Positions 36,328-48,138 of a DNA stretch of 64,000 bases are shown one piece after another. The notes beneath the pieces were generated by a model that had not been told where the DNA came from, did no database searches, and was given only the letters and a program-made list of their open reading frames with translations. Made by a program: the position numbers and the translations under genes. Every line of letters starts with the position of its first letter. Position 1 is the first letter of the stretch. Source of the stretch: Arctopsyche grandis (taxonomy: Eukaryota > Arthropoda > Insecta > Trichoptera > Hydropsychidae); NCBI RefSeq assembly GCF_051622035.1, contig NC_135360.1:15504501-15568500 (forward strand), read 5' to 3'.

Positions 36328-36962
36328 GTACTATTTTTATTTATTATTTTAGGCACTCCATTAAAATATTTTATTATTAAGTCACTTTCACCTTTGTCTT
36401 TTCTGGTATTCATTTCGATCCACAAATTGTTTATATGTAGTCTTTGCATGTACGTTAGGTCATTTTTTATTTTAATTCCTAATTTGGGTCCTTTTCTAAG
36501 TAATGATATTGCTGTTTGCTGTACATCGAGTTTAACTTTTAGGGGCCTTGGCTTCGTACCTTGTTTTAATCCGATTCTATGAGCGGTGAATTTGTGGTTA
36601 GGTAGCTCGGCTTTTGACAATAAATTTGCGATTACATTATTGTCGTCATTATTACCTGTTTCAGTAATGTCAAATATGATAACATTGTTTTTTCTATTTT
36701 TTCTTTCTTCCATTTCACTAACAAGTTCCAATGTCGATTCAATCGTGGTGGGTGTATCTTTAGACATATAAATTTTGGTAGCTGACAGCTCTCCTTCCAG
36801 CATTGCAATATTACAGGACATTTCGCCTACAGTTTGCGAGATATCAGAGGTGAAAGGCATCAATTTGGCCATTTGGTCCTTGCTAAATCTATTGACAGGG
36901 TCCATGAGGACTTGGACCATACTCTCTAATATTTTGGAGACGCTTTGCACGTACTTGGCCAT
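36318..36962 (-). CDS. LINE ORF1 protein, 214 residues
   Basis: This is an RNA-binding chaperone-type protein expected to coat the LINE transcript. Residues about 1-95 are rich in heptad-like Leu/Met/Ile (MAKYVQSVSKILESMVQVLM and onward) and probably form a coiled coil. Residues about 96-185 contain RKNNVIIFDITE, then a helix (NVIANLLSKAEL), HRIGLK and PRPLKVKL, which follow the pattern of the RRM-like domain of L1/CR1-type ORF1 proteins. The C-terminal piece DLIIKYFNGVPKI is the typical closing strand. No zinc knuckles are seen. The frame is complete from ATG to TAA. The last codons and stop form the sequence A-AAA-AAC-TAA, discussed under the slippery site. Confidence 0.8.
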   Translation of the reverse strand: MAKYVQSVSKILESMVQVLMDPVNRFSKDQMAKLMPFTSDISQTVGEMSCNIAMLEGELSATKIYMSKDTPTTIESTLELVSEMEERKNRKNNVIIFDITETGNNDDNNVIANLLSKAELPNHKFTAHRIGLKQGTKPRPLKVKLDVQQTAISLLRKGPKLGIKIKNDLTYMQRLHINNLWIEMNTRKDKGESDLIIKYFNGVPKIINKNSTKN

Positions 36963-37075
36963 TTTATATTTTATTTAGTAACAATGAAGAAGTAGCAAAA
37001 ACACACTTTGGCGACACGACCGAACGCGACAACGAACACACTTAATATTTTGATTTTATTTTATTTTTTCATATG

Positions 37076-37180
<105 letters not shown>

Positions 37181-37214
37181 GTACATATGTATGTATTTAA
37201 ATATAATGTACATA

Positions 37215-38286
37215 CTAGTAAAGTAGTGGGCTTACCATTATTGTAGTATTTTCCTCCATTTCAATTTTTTCAACTATTGGTTTTAATTTCGATTCACGAT
37301 AGCCATTTTCATCTGCTGAATAATAAACTTGATAATTTTCGTTGTCTGGTCCTATATATGAATAAACCCCTTTGACAACCAATACATTATCCCCGTTTTT
37401 TAATTTCTTAAGAAATCCATTCTCTTCTCTTTTATTTCCAGTCGATGTTTCAAATCTGTCATCCCATATAAAATTTAACAAAGTGCCTTAACGAAATTTA
37501 TTTTTTTATAAATAAGTCAATACAAGAATTCATTATAATAAAGTTTGTAAAACTTTATAAAAGTATTATGCAATAAGTATATGTTTGTAATAGAAGACGT
37601 CTCTAATTTATAATTTTGTAATTTTTTTAGATTATCATTTATAACGGAGCTTTGATTTATCACAATTTGTTAAACACTACACAACTAAGATATTTGACGA
37701 TCTAATGATGATGCAAATACATACTGAAAATATAAAGATTTTAAATGTTTGTTTTTTTAACTGACGATTTGTGAGGATGTAAGTATGTAAATATGTACAT
37801 ATAATATAAGTATTATATTTTTGACTATTCTCATTATTAGTCATCTGCAAATATTGAACAAGTTCTTTAGCTTGTCACGTAAAAAATGGAATTATTTATT
37901 TTCAATAACAAGGTCTTTAAATTCTATACGCTTTAAGATTCGAATAATCACTAACCTAATACATATATGTATCTGTATACACATTTATATAAATAAACAT
38001 ATTAATCTATTATTTCATACTTACGCAAAGAAGTAAGTATTTTGTACCCAAGGTTCTATTATAAACTTTGTGATCGTGTCAAGTTTCTTTTCACTATTCA
38101 ATCGTGTCTCAGGTATAATAGCAGGTTGCACAAATCCAATAATCAAAGTTTCAAATATGATGACTGCGAAAATGACCTTCAAAAATGACAATGAATCGGT
38201 TTTTTTATTATCTTTTTTTTTTAAATTAAAATTTTTGTTTATCGTATGAATTTATATACCGAACTAACTTGTGCGTTGGTCAACAT
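37215..38286 (-). CDS. RR-1-type cuticular protein, copy A
   Basis: Structural protein of the chitin cuticle, secreted. Three exons on minus: 38286-38269 (six codons, MLTNAQ), 38176-38025 and 37455 down to 37236 or 37215. Phases match (0, then 2). Exon 2 gives a hydrophobic signal segment [17 protein letters not shown]. Exon 3 carries the Rebers-Riddiford chitin-binding motif [20 protein letters not shown] followed by ENGY, in the extended RR-1 style. Mature product is about 110-120 residues. After ...EENTTIM there is a good donor (gtaagc) at 37235, so either a further short exon exists or the frame runs six codons on to the stop at 37215. A very short first exon and an intron in the signal-peptide region are usual for insect cuticular genes. 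The copy B gene is frameshifted. Confidence 0.85.
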
Positions 38287-38353
38287 TGTCAATTGGTTGG
38301 TTATTCAAAATCAGTAGATAAGTAGAAATTTGTCGGTAGGAGAACGGAACGTG

Positions 38354-38388
38354 ACTGAATACGTGAAGGTCTTTCTGTGTTATTTATA
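38354..38388 (-). promoter_or_regulatory. Core promoter of cuticular gene copy A (TATA + initiator)
   Basis: On the minus strand TATAAATA (38388-38381) is followed about 30 bp on by the arthropod initiator TCAGT (38358-38354). The start codon lies about 70 bp downstream. The same pair is seen in copy B (TATA at 48020-48027, initiator 47992-47996) and in the third copy (52439-52446 and 52412-52416), so the promoter is conserved across copies. Confidence 0.7.
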
Positions 38389-38530
38389 TGAATGATTGCG
38401 TCGATTTTAAAAATGAGTAATTGCTTTCGTTAAACTTTTTCTTAAGAAAACAAATATACCAGGAAATTAAATTTGAGTTGCAGCACAAAGCAATGTAATT
38501 TATTGATTTAAACTTACAAAAATATTGCAT

Positions 38531-38904
38531 GGGCGCCCATGGGGCATATTGAGGGGCGAAGCCCTAAAAGGCAACTGATCATGGGGGCGAAGCCCTAAAC
38601 GGCAATTGCTCATGGGGGCGTGGAGGGGCGAAGCCCTAGAAGGCAAAGGCTCAGGGGGGCGCCGAGGGCGAAGCCCTAGAAGGCAAAAAAAAATTTGATT
38701 TTTATTTTTTTTGATTTTTTAAATTTTTTTTTGATTTTTTTTTTGATTTTTTTTTTGATTTTTTTTTTATTATTTTTTTAATTTTTTTTTAAATTTTTTT
38801 TTTTAAATTTTTAAATTTTTTTTTTTTTTTTTAATTAAATTAGCTTAGTCATGTTTAAGCGGTTTATATTATAAACACTGAGCGAAGCCGGGTAATACAG
38901 CTAG
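38531..38904 (+). mobile_element. Truncated Helitron at the A/B duplication junction
   Basis: The sequence matches the right part of the Helitron at 53294-54695: the gggggcgaagccctaaacgg minisatellite, a poly-T tract, cttagtcatgtttaagcggt and the terminus gagcgaagccgggtaataca, then gctag with t next. The left part is missing. It starts abruptly where copy A ends and its CTAG-T end coincides exactly with the start of copy B. At the equivalent place before copy A (24862/24863) the site is empty (A|T). Confidence 0.85.
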
Positions 38905-39180
38905 TGTTAAATAAAATGTGTACATTTTATCGATAATATAATCTTTATATGTTTTTGTATAATAAATTTAGTTGTTATATAGAACAGTCTATTTTGATTA
39001 TAATATAGTATTAAAAAAATATATGAGTTTATATGAACATAGATATAAATCCATCAGTGGTATGTTATCCATACCCGTGATTCATTCAGCTCGCATTGAT
39101 ACTTGCAAACCGTCCACATTTGATGCGGTTCCATTTCCAGATGAACAGTATATATGGACAGCCTGATACATAATATCTAT

Positions 39181-40606
39181 TTACGGAGCATTGACGTCAA
39201 AATCTTCAATATTATGTTCATTGGGTTTGATGCCATAGTGGATTTTTCCAGCTTTAACATAACACCAAGCCATCATTTTAGAGCTAAAATACATTCCAAT
39301 ATCTCCTTTATTAGAGAGAGTTATAGCGCCAGCTGTTTCTGTAAGTCTATTGGTCATTGCATCAATGGCTTGGGTGGTTGCCTCTTGCGGACTTAAGCCC
39401 TTTTCCATACCAATGATGATGCTGTGAGCCAAACAAACTTTAAGAATAGTTTCTCCATGGCCTATTAAAAGTACATATAAAAATTGATGAAAGTAAATGT
39501 GAAAATTGTTGCCGAATCTATGAATTTATCAATCTTTTTTATTATTATTTGAACCTGTGGTGGACACTCCTCCAATTTTATCATCAGCGTATGTGCCACT
39601 TCCTATTTGGGGGGTATCACCTATTCGGCCTACATATTTCCCGGTCATACCGCCTGTCGAAGTAGCCACAGCAATGCGTCCTTCACTATCGATAGCCACA
39701 GCTCCAACAGTACTTACGCCATCACCCATCTTAATATTAAAATAAGTAACTTTATTTTAAAAAATGAATTATAGTTGTACTACAAATATAGCCATATTAG
39801 CAATAAGAATTGACAATCAAAAGATTTTAGTGATTGTGACGTATAGAGTCAAAATTTTTTATTAAAAATAGTCGACAACCCCAACTCTACATCACTAGAG
39901 TTTCGCCTTACTATATAACTTGTTTTTTTCATAATGTAATATAAAGAATAGAATTATATATTAATTACATCTTTTTTGTGTCCAATCTCAATTCGACCAC
40001 CACCTCCACCATTCAGGAAGTCTTCCAATGCTTGTAAAGCTGCATCAGTAACCAAACTAGATGGGGGTACAGTTTCGAAACCCTGAAATTCATTTCACAT
40101 GAGTGAATCAAATATACAATGTTTAGATTAAACCAGCGTCTTTCTCACTTCGGATATTGCAAAACGTCTAGCACCATCTCCTCCCAGCATGGCATGTGGT
40201 GTTTTTTCTAATACGCGCCTCGCTATACTGATAGGGTGTCGAATATCTCGTATCAAAGTCACACAACCTGCTTGTAAGTCCGATCCCCTTTGCATGCTGG
40301 CTTCCATTTCTACTGCGGCATCAAGATTCAAAACCGATCCATAGCCTATAGAAATAGAAAAAGTCAACGAACTGAGGGTAAACAAAAAAAAAGGTTTAGT
40401 GAACAAATTATTTGACCTGCATTAAATGCTTCATCGTCTTCCATAGATCTCACAGCCACTTCTATGGCATCTAAAATGGATCCTCCGGAATTTAGAGATT
40501 TGTAGCCCAAAGAAGCGGCCAATTTAACTCCTTTAATTTTGGCAGGAACTCTGTTTTCCGGAATGTCTCCTGCTCCTCCATGCACAATTATCACAGGTTC
40601 TACCAT
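39181..40606 (-). CDS. ASRGL1: Isoaspartyl peptidase/L-asparaginase, copy B
   Basis: Exons are at 40606-40417, 40345-40134, 40082-39969, 39729-39555 and 39461-39181, with the same splice sites as copy A. The frame is complete. Three amino-acid changes against copy A are visible: Cys to Ser in exon 1 (GYKSLNSGG), Ser to Arg in exon 2 (GARRFAIS) and, most important, Gly to Ser just before the catalytic Thr in exon 4 (GVSTVGAVA instead of GVGTVGAVA). The Gly-Thr bond is the one this family must cut to become active, so copy B may process poorly. The same two-base change creates GTAAGT inside the exon, a strong potential donor about 12 bp after the acceptor. It is likely a recent paralogue on the way to loss or change of function. 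Confidence 0.85.
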
Positions 40607-40667
40607 TTTGATTTCAGTTTTATATATGTCTACAAAAAATTATGGTGTCTTTGAATGAATACTTAAT

Positions 40668-40817
40668 GGCTACGTCCACACTACCGATATCTACACCCGA
40701 TATTTACGAATTTTTCCATAACCAGTTCCTAAATAGCAACCACAGGTTGCAATATGGGAACTGGATATGGAAAATTCGAAAATATCGGGTGTAGATATCG
40801 GTAGTGTGGACGTAGCC
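40668..40817. mobile_element. 150-bp MITE (copy B)
   Basis: Copy B counterpart of the element at 26626-26775, with the same ggctacgtccacac termini. It was present before the duplication. Confidence 0.75.
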
Positions 40818-40962
40818 AATGGATTTGAAAGCGGCCGCTATCTTTCAAAAATAAATCTTTCTCACTTATTAAAGAGATTCATTAAAAAATGCATTTTGAA
40901 AATTAAATAAATGATATAAAGTATTTATTCCAAAATCCAAACCAGTAAAATGAGTGCGCTGC

Positions 40963-41116
40963 TTTGTATGCTCGTACAATGATAACAAGCACATTGACTC
41001 ATATTTACGCAGTTATATTTAAAATCTTATCAGGTATTTAAATACCTGATAAGATTTTAAATATAACTGCGTAAATATGAGTCAATGTGCTTGTTATCAT
41101 TGTACGAGCATACAAA
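40963..41116. repeat. 154-bp perfect hairpin (copy B)
   Basis: Counterpart of 26921-27074. Here both arms agree at the base that is mismatched in copy A. Confidence 0.8.
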
Positions 41117-41350
41117 CGAGCAGACTACCATAATTTTTTGTAAAATTAAATAAAATCACAGTATATTTAAAATCTTATCAGGTAATTGTTTTATAATTAA
41201 ACATTGGACAACTCTAATATAATTTAGCCTAAATTTTTAATTGTTTACGAGCTGTCAAAAATTGGTTCCCCGATTAAAGATCCAGCCGACCATTGATCCA
41301 CATTCCATTGCATGGATTAAACGGCATAACTGGTATAATAGGGATTTAGC

Positions 41351-41588
41351 ATTGATGTATAATGTACTAGATCCGCCCTCACGTGTTATACTTGTCTCCC
41401 TTTTGACGCATGCAAAATACATGGCGCATGCACAGTTTCTTTTAGTAGGTAGGTAGATACCGCTGCGTCGTAGGAAAAAAAACCCAACTTCCCCGGTAGT
41501 TAAACCCCCCCGCACCCCTGAGTTAGTGAATACAAGATCTCCGACCAAAATAGCACGTCTGGGCCTATCTAGTGTATTATACATCAAT
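41351..41588. mobile_element. 238-bp MITE with 10-bp target duplication (copy B)
   Basis: Counterpart of 27309-27546, with the same gggatttagc direct repeats on both sides. Confidence 0.8.
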
Positions 41589-41598
41589 GGGATTTAGC

Positions 41599-42050
41599 GT
41601 TTTTTTTATTATTGTATGGTTTTAAGTTGGCAGCACTAGTTACACACACACATGCGTCCAACGGTTTGACGTTACGTTGAGTTTTCGTGTCCGTTACTTT
41701 AAAAACTCATAATTTACAACACGTAGCAAATGGCAAGAAGACGACATGGTCCGATAACGATAACACCTTAGGATTTAGTATTAACTTCAGATGAAGTAAA
41801 AAAAAGACAATTGGCGTCAGCAATGTTGCTATATTACTCTAATTACGAATCTGCTCTGAGATGGTGTGCTCGCTATCGGTTGATTAAAAATGCATACATT
41901 GATATGTCCTAATTTTCATTCTTTATTCATTTTAATACCTATAACGAAACTACGTGACAGATGCGAGCACTTGAACGTCAAACTGTTGTGTCTGTGTGAG
42001 TAACTGTGAGTACTGCCAACTTAAAACCATGCAATAATAAACAGCGCTAA
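41599..42050 (+). mobile_element. DNA element with both terminal repeats (copy B)
   Basis: Counterpart of 27557-27955, but with the right end preserved. The left end tattattgtatggttttaa and the reverse complement of the right end tattattgcatggttttaa are matching inverted repeats, and they continue into agttggcag on both sides. It contains the same broken reading frame (MARRRHG..., then a stop). Confidence 0.6.
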
Positions 42051-42529
42051 ATACCTATTTCATCCGATTCAGTGATTATTGCCCACAAAGCGCTCAATTA
42101 CTAACAAACTTACCAGTAGATTCTATGACATAATCACTAATAACCATACTAACACACTTGTGAAGAGTCTCGGTGATTACAACAAAATGTCTATACCCTT
42201 CAGGTATAAACACAGATTACCTAAACACAATCTGCTTTAGGTCATCGACTTTATTGAGTCTTTAATTAATATTATGTATTAGATGTATTATGAGCATTTA
42301 TAAGGATTGTAAATAGGTTTTTGAGCTCTTTTTCCTATTATGCTGTAGATTAACATTAGAATAATATAATACTATGATTACTAACCAAATTAAATTAAAT
42401 TGTAAAATAGAAAATGACCAGTAGATCAGTAGCTATTAAAATAGATATAAGATGTATTGTGAACATAATTTCGTAATAATAAAAAGCTTTTAAAAATCAA
42501 AAATCAAACAAAGCGCTCGCCCAAAAGTC

Positions 42530-42885
42530 ACTAAAATCTCTATAATGGAACATCTAATGGACTCTTTCAATCTATCTTTGCAAGAACGTCTACTTTCAAG
42601 AACTCGTCACTGGTGGAAGCTATCCGGTTCCTTAATGTGATTGATGAGCATTTTGACCTGTTCAACTGTCGTGTTGATGAGCTGGTTAGTTTCTTGAGAT
42701 TCAATACGAGACTATTTGAATCAGATGAATGATTGGAATTTTTATTGCTTTTTCTTTGTTATTTTCTTTATATTTTTCTTTTTTTTTTGTAAGACCGGTG
42801 TGACGCTTTGGGGCAACCTGTCAGGTCACACTGGTCATTTTATTGTTGTTATTATTTTAAAATAATAAATTAAATAAATAAATCT
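42530..42885 (+). repeat. LINE 3' terminal fragment (copy B)
   Basis: Counterpart of 28440-28790, with the same relic frame and TAAATAAAT tail. Confidence 0.5.
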
Positions 42886-43142
42886 AGCAGCCGAAAAGTC
42901 CACCATACTAACGAGAGCTCTAGTGCCAAATATTCCGTATTCGTGATTTTCATGGCAAAAATCGTATTTTGGGCGATTGCAATGATCATAATAATCCAAT
43001 TATCATTTCATCCAAACTCGATCGGTAGGAATGACTACCGATCGTCGTCATTGCTTTTTTATAATTTAGAAAGATACTTTGTAACTATGTATGTAAGTAT
43101 GTAATGTTGGTTGGTAATATTGAAAACAAAACAAAGCTTCTA

Positions 43143-44241
43143 TGGAGGATGAACGAATGAGACGACTGGCATGTTAATGCACGTGTTTATTATATGACAG
43201 CTGAAGACAGAGTGACTAGTGGCTCTTCGAACCCAGCCGGGTTGGTCACCACTCGCAGGAAGGCAACCAAACTCGACCATGTCGTATAAGCGAGCCGCCA
43301 CATCACTCCCCCCCCAGCATCAGCGATACCAAAATTACAAAGAAACAAATTTTACAATAGAAAAAAAATTATTGTTACACAAAGAAAGAGAAAAAAATTA
43401 TTGAGTGGGGAGAAAAAAATTGTTGACGTGGGTCATCCGCTGTGTAGGTGTACCGCCCTGAATGGTCGGTAGATTCGAGGGCGGTGACGTCGCGAGCAGG
43501 ACGGTGGCTGGTCCGATGGTCGCGCCGATGCGATGCTGCGGCGGCGCCGCTCTTCCGAGGCTGATGTCGGTTGGTGGGGCGGCGGGGGCAGCAGGGGCAT
43601 CGATGTGGTTGATGATACTCCGAGCTGGACCGTGAGTCGTTGTGGCTCGTGGAGGTGTTGTAGCGCTACCGCCCGTCTCGGCGTGACGACGCTCGTGGGG
43701 ACGGACGGGGCCTTGATGATGATGATGGTGATGGTGCTGAGGTGGTGTATGATGAATCTTGTGGTGCTGGATGACCGTTCTATGTGTACTGGATCGCGCA
43801 TGACTCCACATCCAGCTGTCAAGATCGTCGTCTCATTCGCTCCCCCATTTTTTTAAGCACCTGTCATCGACGTTGTGGCTGGACTCATGTCGATAGGTAG
43901 GTAGGTAGGTAGGTAGGTAGCCGTGTCTGCTCGTTTATTGGCACCCGCGGGCCGTGGCGTGCTGTGTTGATAGCGATGGGGGCGCAGCGGGTAGCTTTCC
44001 CGCCTGGCTCGGCGAGGCAGGGATGAGCGGCATGTTGAAATTGATCGAGGCTGCGTGGCTCGATGTCGGGGGTCACCAGTATGGGGGATGAACGAATGAG
44101 ACGACTGGCATGTTAATGCACGTGTTTATTATATGACAGCTGAAGACAGAGTGAGTAGTGGCTCTCCGAACCCAGCCGGGTTGGTCCCCACTCGCAGGAA
44201 GGCAACCAAACTCGACCATGTCGTATAAGCGAGCCGCCACA
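43143..44241 (-). mobile_element. Miniature LTR retrotransposon (TRIM-like), copy B
   Basis: LTRs are 43143-43302 and 44082-44241. Against copy A the interior lacks 9 bp of a GGCGGCAGG run and one GGTA unit. The primer site and polypurine tract are the same. Both copies lie inside the same Helitron, so the insertion predates the duplication. Confidence 0.85.
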
Positions 44242-45531
44242 CTTCTATGACGACGATTTGATATATTTTTTTCGATTCAAATATATTTAATAAGAAAACA
44301 AATGAAATACTGAGCGAAGCCGGGTAAAACAACTAGTATATAATATATATTTCAATTTAAAACCAAAGACAAACATACATACACATGTATGTATATTATT
44401 TTATGTGATACAATTATTTTGAAAACAATAAAATTAAACATATCCTTAAAATCGGCCTTTGATTACATTGTTAATTACAAAACAATAGAAAACATTTGTT
44501 TATTGTATTATAATTTTAATACTAGGTATATTCATATGTGATATGAAATATAATTTTTAAAAACACTAAGAATATTTTTTCATAATATTATAGTAAAACA
44601 ATAATAAAAAAGTTGCGCAATAAATACAATTCAATTGAAAAATAATGTACATGTAGTAGATAAAACTATTTAAGTAGAGATTATATGTGGGTAATAGGTA
44701 TGTACATAGTAGGTATAAATGAGGTTTTATTTGATTTGTATAATTAGTAACTAATCAAATATCATCATATCCTGGTCTCCAATTATTTCGAGTGACTTGA
44801 TCGGTGGATCTCAAGGATAAGAGAGATGTAGTGGTATATGGTTTTGTTATGAAGAAATAATCTTTAAAAACTTTCAAATTATATTACATATGTTTTGTAG
44901 TTATTTAATGTGTATAATTGAGATTCAAAAAATTGAATTATATTCTTACGTGGGCGTTGTTTCATATATGCAAGTCAAAAATATATATTTTCATTTAAAT
45001 AAAATTTGTAACTTTTATTTTCTTGTTTCAATTGCTACGAGGAATTTTAATTAAATTGCTTATTCATAAATTTATATGTAGTCCGGTCAATTTAGACATT
45101 CAAAGATACATAAATTCACAACAAGCTGAAAGTGAGTAAAATTGTTCAAAACATAATTGTTAATGACATGTCAAAACTCCTCATCGTTCTGATACCTGGA
45201 AAAAAATTTACCTGAGGTCAAAGGTCAAAAATATGGGTTTTTCGCGATTTTCAGCAAAACGGTAAGTTTTATCTTAAAATTACCTCAGACAAAAATTGTA
45301 GATCATAAAATTATCTATAAAAAATATATTAATACTTTTTTTTCTAAGAGCCACCTTGATATTATACATGTGTGGCAAAACCCTCTAGAGTTTATCTGCA
45401 CATGGGTAATACTTACTATAACACAAATTATTATTTTTGTGACCGCACCAATTAGGCATATAGGGATTGATAAGATTTTGCAGAAAATTCGTCAACTGGA
45501 TGTGGTAGTATATTTTTGAACAATATTTAAT

Positions 45532-45905
45532 CACTAAGCGGTTAACCCACTGCAAATATTGGTGCTCAATCATTTCATTCCATGATATATTTTAGCTTAC
45601 ATAATTTTACATATATTTTATAAATATATTATGTAAGCATATTGAAATTATTAGCTCTTCATATGAGATTTTACTTAGAATCCTTTTTAAATAAATTAAA
45701 TACCAAATTTTCATTTACATTTATACTTATGTATACAACATCCAACGTATTTATGAATAATAAGAGAGCTGTCTTCAGATTGATATTCAATTTTATTGCA
45801 AAATTGATGAACTTTTTGATATTCATTATACATTTTTTAACACTAATGTAAAAAAATGGCGAATCAAAATTTTTCTTCAATTTGGTTCTTCTTTAAAATC
45901 CAAAT
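45532..45905. repeat. Single palindrome arm with flipped spacer (copy B)
   Basis: This equals the left arm of the copy A palindrome (31449-31812), but the following spacer reads ttcttctttaaaatccaa, the reverse complement of the spacer in copy A. The right arm is absent and the sequence jumps to the inside of the MITE at copy A position about 32567. Confidence 0.85.
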
Positions 45906-46701
45906 TCCAATCCACACATTTCCATACATTTTTTCGTGTCGCGCAACTAGTCGGCCGACAAAGTTGCACGGTGCGGCCCGGCCCTTAGTATACTATATCT
46001 TCTATGCGGAGAAACATTCTTAAAGAAGGTTTTGTTAAATATATGGATATATGTATATGTACATATATTTATACATTTTGGGCAAAGTGTTTTTTACACT
46101 TAATTTTATTGTTTTGTTGACTAAATATATAAATAAATAAACTATAGCCAGCTCCAATAAATTAAATTATACCTAAAATTAATATTATCACTAGTACATA
46201 AATTGGATGATTATAATATTATAAAATGTATCCTAATTAACTTATGAATTAATGTAGATATATATTTATTATTGAGTATTACAAATTATTATTGTCTATT
46301 ACAAATATAGTACCTATTTTTCATAAATTTTCTAATATTTCCATAAAATCATATGAAAGATAAACAAAATAAAAATGTTGAAACATTGTTGAAACGATGC
46401 ATTTTAGCCTGTGAGTGAGGCAATCAAACCAGGAGGCAGTATCCTATTTGCAAGACCTAAGTTTATTGGACTCTGAAATCATCACATAATTGTTAAAACT
46501 TAAATACATAGTTTTTGTCCATACATATTATGTATATCGTATATATGTACATACATACAATAAAGTGGTTTCTAATGGGTATGCACATACAAATGTATAT
46601 ACATATGTAAGTATGAGTCGGTGGGTGCTATGGGTGTCATGGTACCCACCTTGGACGTGTTCAATTTCACATATTATTTTATTTTTTCATATGTATGTAT
46701 G

Positions 46702-46812
<111 letters not shown>

Positions 46813-46867
46813 GTACATATGTATGTATGTAAATATAATGTACATACTAGTAAAGTAGTGGGCTTAC

Positions 46868-47924
46868 CATTATTGTAGTATTTTCCTCCATTTCAATTTT
46901 GTCAACTATTGGTTTTAATTTCGATTCACGATAGCCATTTTCATCTGCTGAATAATTGTTGATTGATAATTTTCGTTGTCTGGTCCTATATATGAATAAA
47001 CCCCTTTGACAACCAATACATTATCCCCGTTTTTTAATTTCTTAAGAAATCCATTCTCTTCTCTTTTATTTCCAGTCGATGTTTCAAATCTGTCATCCCA
47101 TATAAAATTTAACAAAGTGCCTTAACGAAATTTATTTTTTTATAAATAAGTCAATACAAGAATTCATTATAATAAAGTTTGTACAACATTATAAAAGTAT
47201 TATGCAATAAGTATATGTTTGTAATAGAAGACGTCTCTAATTTATAATTTTGTAATTTTTTTAGATTATCATTTATAACGGAGCTTTGATTTATCACAAT
47301 TTGTTAAACACTACACAACTAAGATATTTGACGATCTAATGATGATGCAAATACATACTGAAAATATAAAGATTTTAAATGTTTGTTTTTTTAACTGACG
47401 ATTTGTGAGGATGTAAGTATGTAAATATGTACATATAATATAAGTATTATATTTTTGACTATTCTCATTATTAGTCATCTGCAAATATTGAACAAGTTCT
47501 TTAGCTTGTCACGTAAAAAATGGAATTATTTATTTTCAATAACAAGGTCTTTAAATTCTATACGCTTTAAGATTCGAATAATCACTAACCTAATACATAT
47601 ATGTATCTGTATACACATTTATATAAATAAACATATTAATCTATTATTTCATACTTACGCAAAGAAGTAAGTATTTTGTGCCCACGGTTCTATTATAAAC
47701 TTTGTGATCGTGTCAAGTTTCTTTTCACTATTCAATCGTGTCTCAGGTATAATAGCAGGTTGCACAAATCCAATAATCAAAGTTTCAAATATGATGACTG
47801 CGAAAATGACCTTAAAAGATGGCAATGAATCGGTTTTTTTATTTATTATCTTTTTTTTTTAAATTAAAATTTTTGTTTATCGTATGAATTTATATACCGA
47901 ACTAACTTGTACGTTGGTCAACAT
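46868..47924 (-). pseudogene. RR-1-type cuticular protein, copy B, frameshifted
   Basis: Exons equivalent to copy A are 47924-47907, 47810-47659 and 47089-46868. Exon 3 is 222 bp instead of 220 because caagtttattattcagc is replaced by caatcaacaattattcagc, a net gain of 2 bp. The frame after NYQ in the Rebers-Riddiford motif is lost and ends early (…[16 protein letters not shown], stop). The chitin-binding motif is destroyed, although promoter, signal peptide and splice sites remain. It is therefore most likely a pseudogene. Confidence 0.8.
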
Positions 47925-48138
47925 TGTCAATTGGTTGGTCATTCAAAATCAGTAGATAAGCAGAAATTTGTCAGTAGGAGAACGGAACGTGACTGAATAC
48001 GTGAAGGTCCTTTCTGTGTTATTTATATGAATGATTGATCGTCGATTTTAAAAATGAGTAATTGTTTTCGTTAAACTTTTTCTTAAAAAAACAAATATAC
48101 CAGGAAATTAAATTTGAGTTGCAGCACAAAGCAATGTA

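Larger units (their letters stand above)
33341..37053 (-). mobile_element. Non-LTR retrotransposon (LINE), near full length, copy A only
   Basis: This 3.7-kb insertion has no counterpart in copy B, where the empty site reads ttcaatttcacatattattt (about 46660-46680). On the minus strand it has a short GC-richer leader (37053-36963), ORF1, ORF2, a 3' UTR and a tail of TTTTA/TAAAAT repeats (33341-33376 as seen on plus). The domain order of coiled coil/RRM-like ORF1 and endonuclease-reverse transcriptase ORF2 without RNase H fits the Jockey/CR1 group. I cannot set the clade more exactly. It lies 3' of the last visible exon of the cuticular gene. Target duplication is hard to define because the site is ATTTTATTTT-rich. 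Confidence 0.9.

Noticed and set aside
43219-43404. Plus-strand frame MALRTQPGWSPLAGRQPN in the LTR
   Set aside because: It lies in the LTR and 5' interior of the minus-oriented TRIM element and continues into A-rich sequence; an antisense chance frame.
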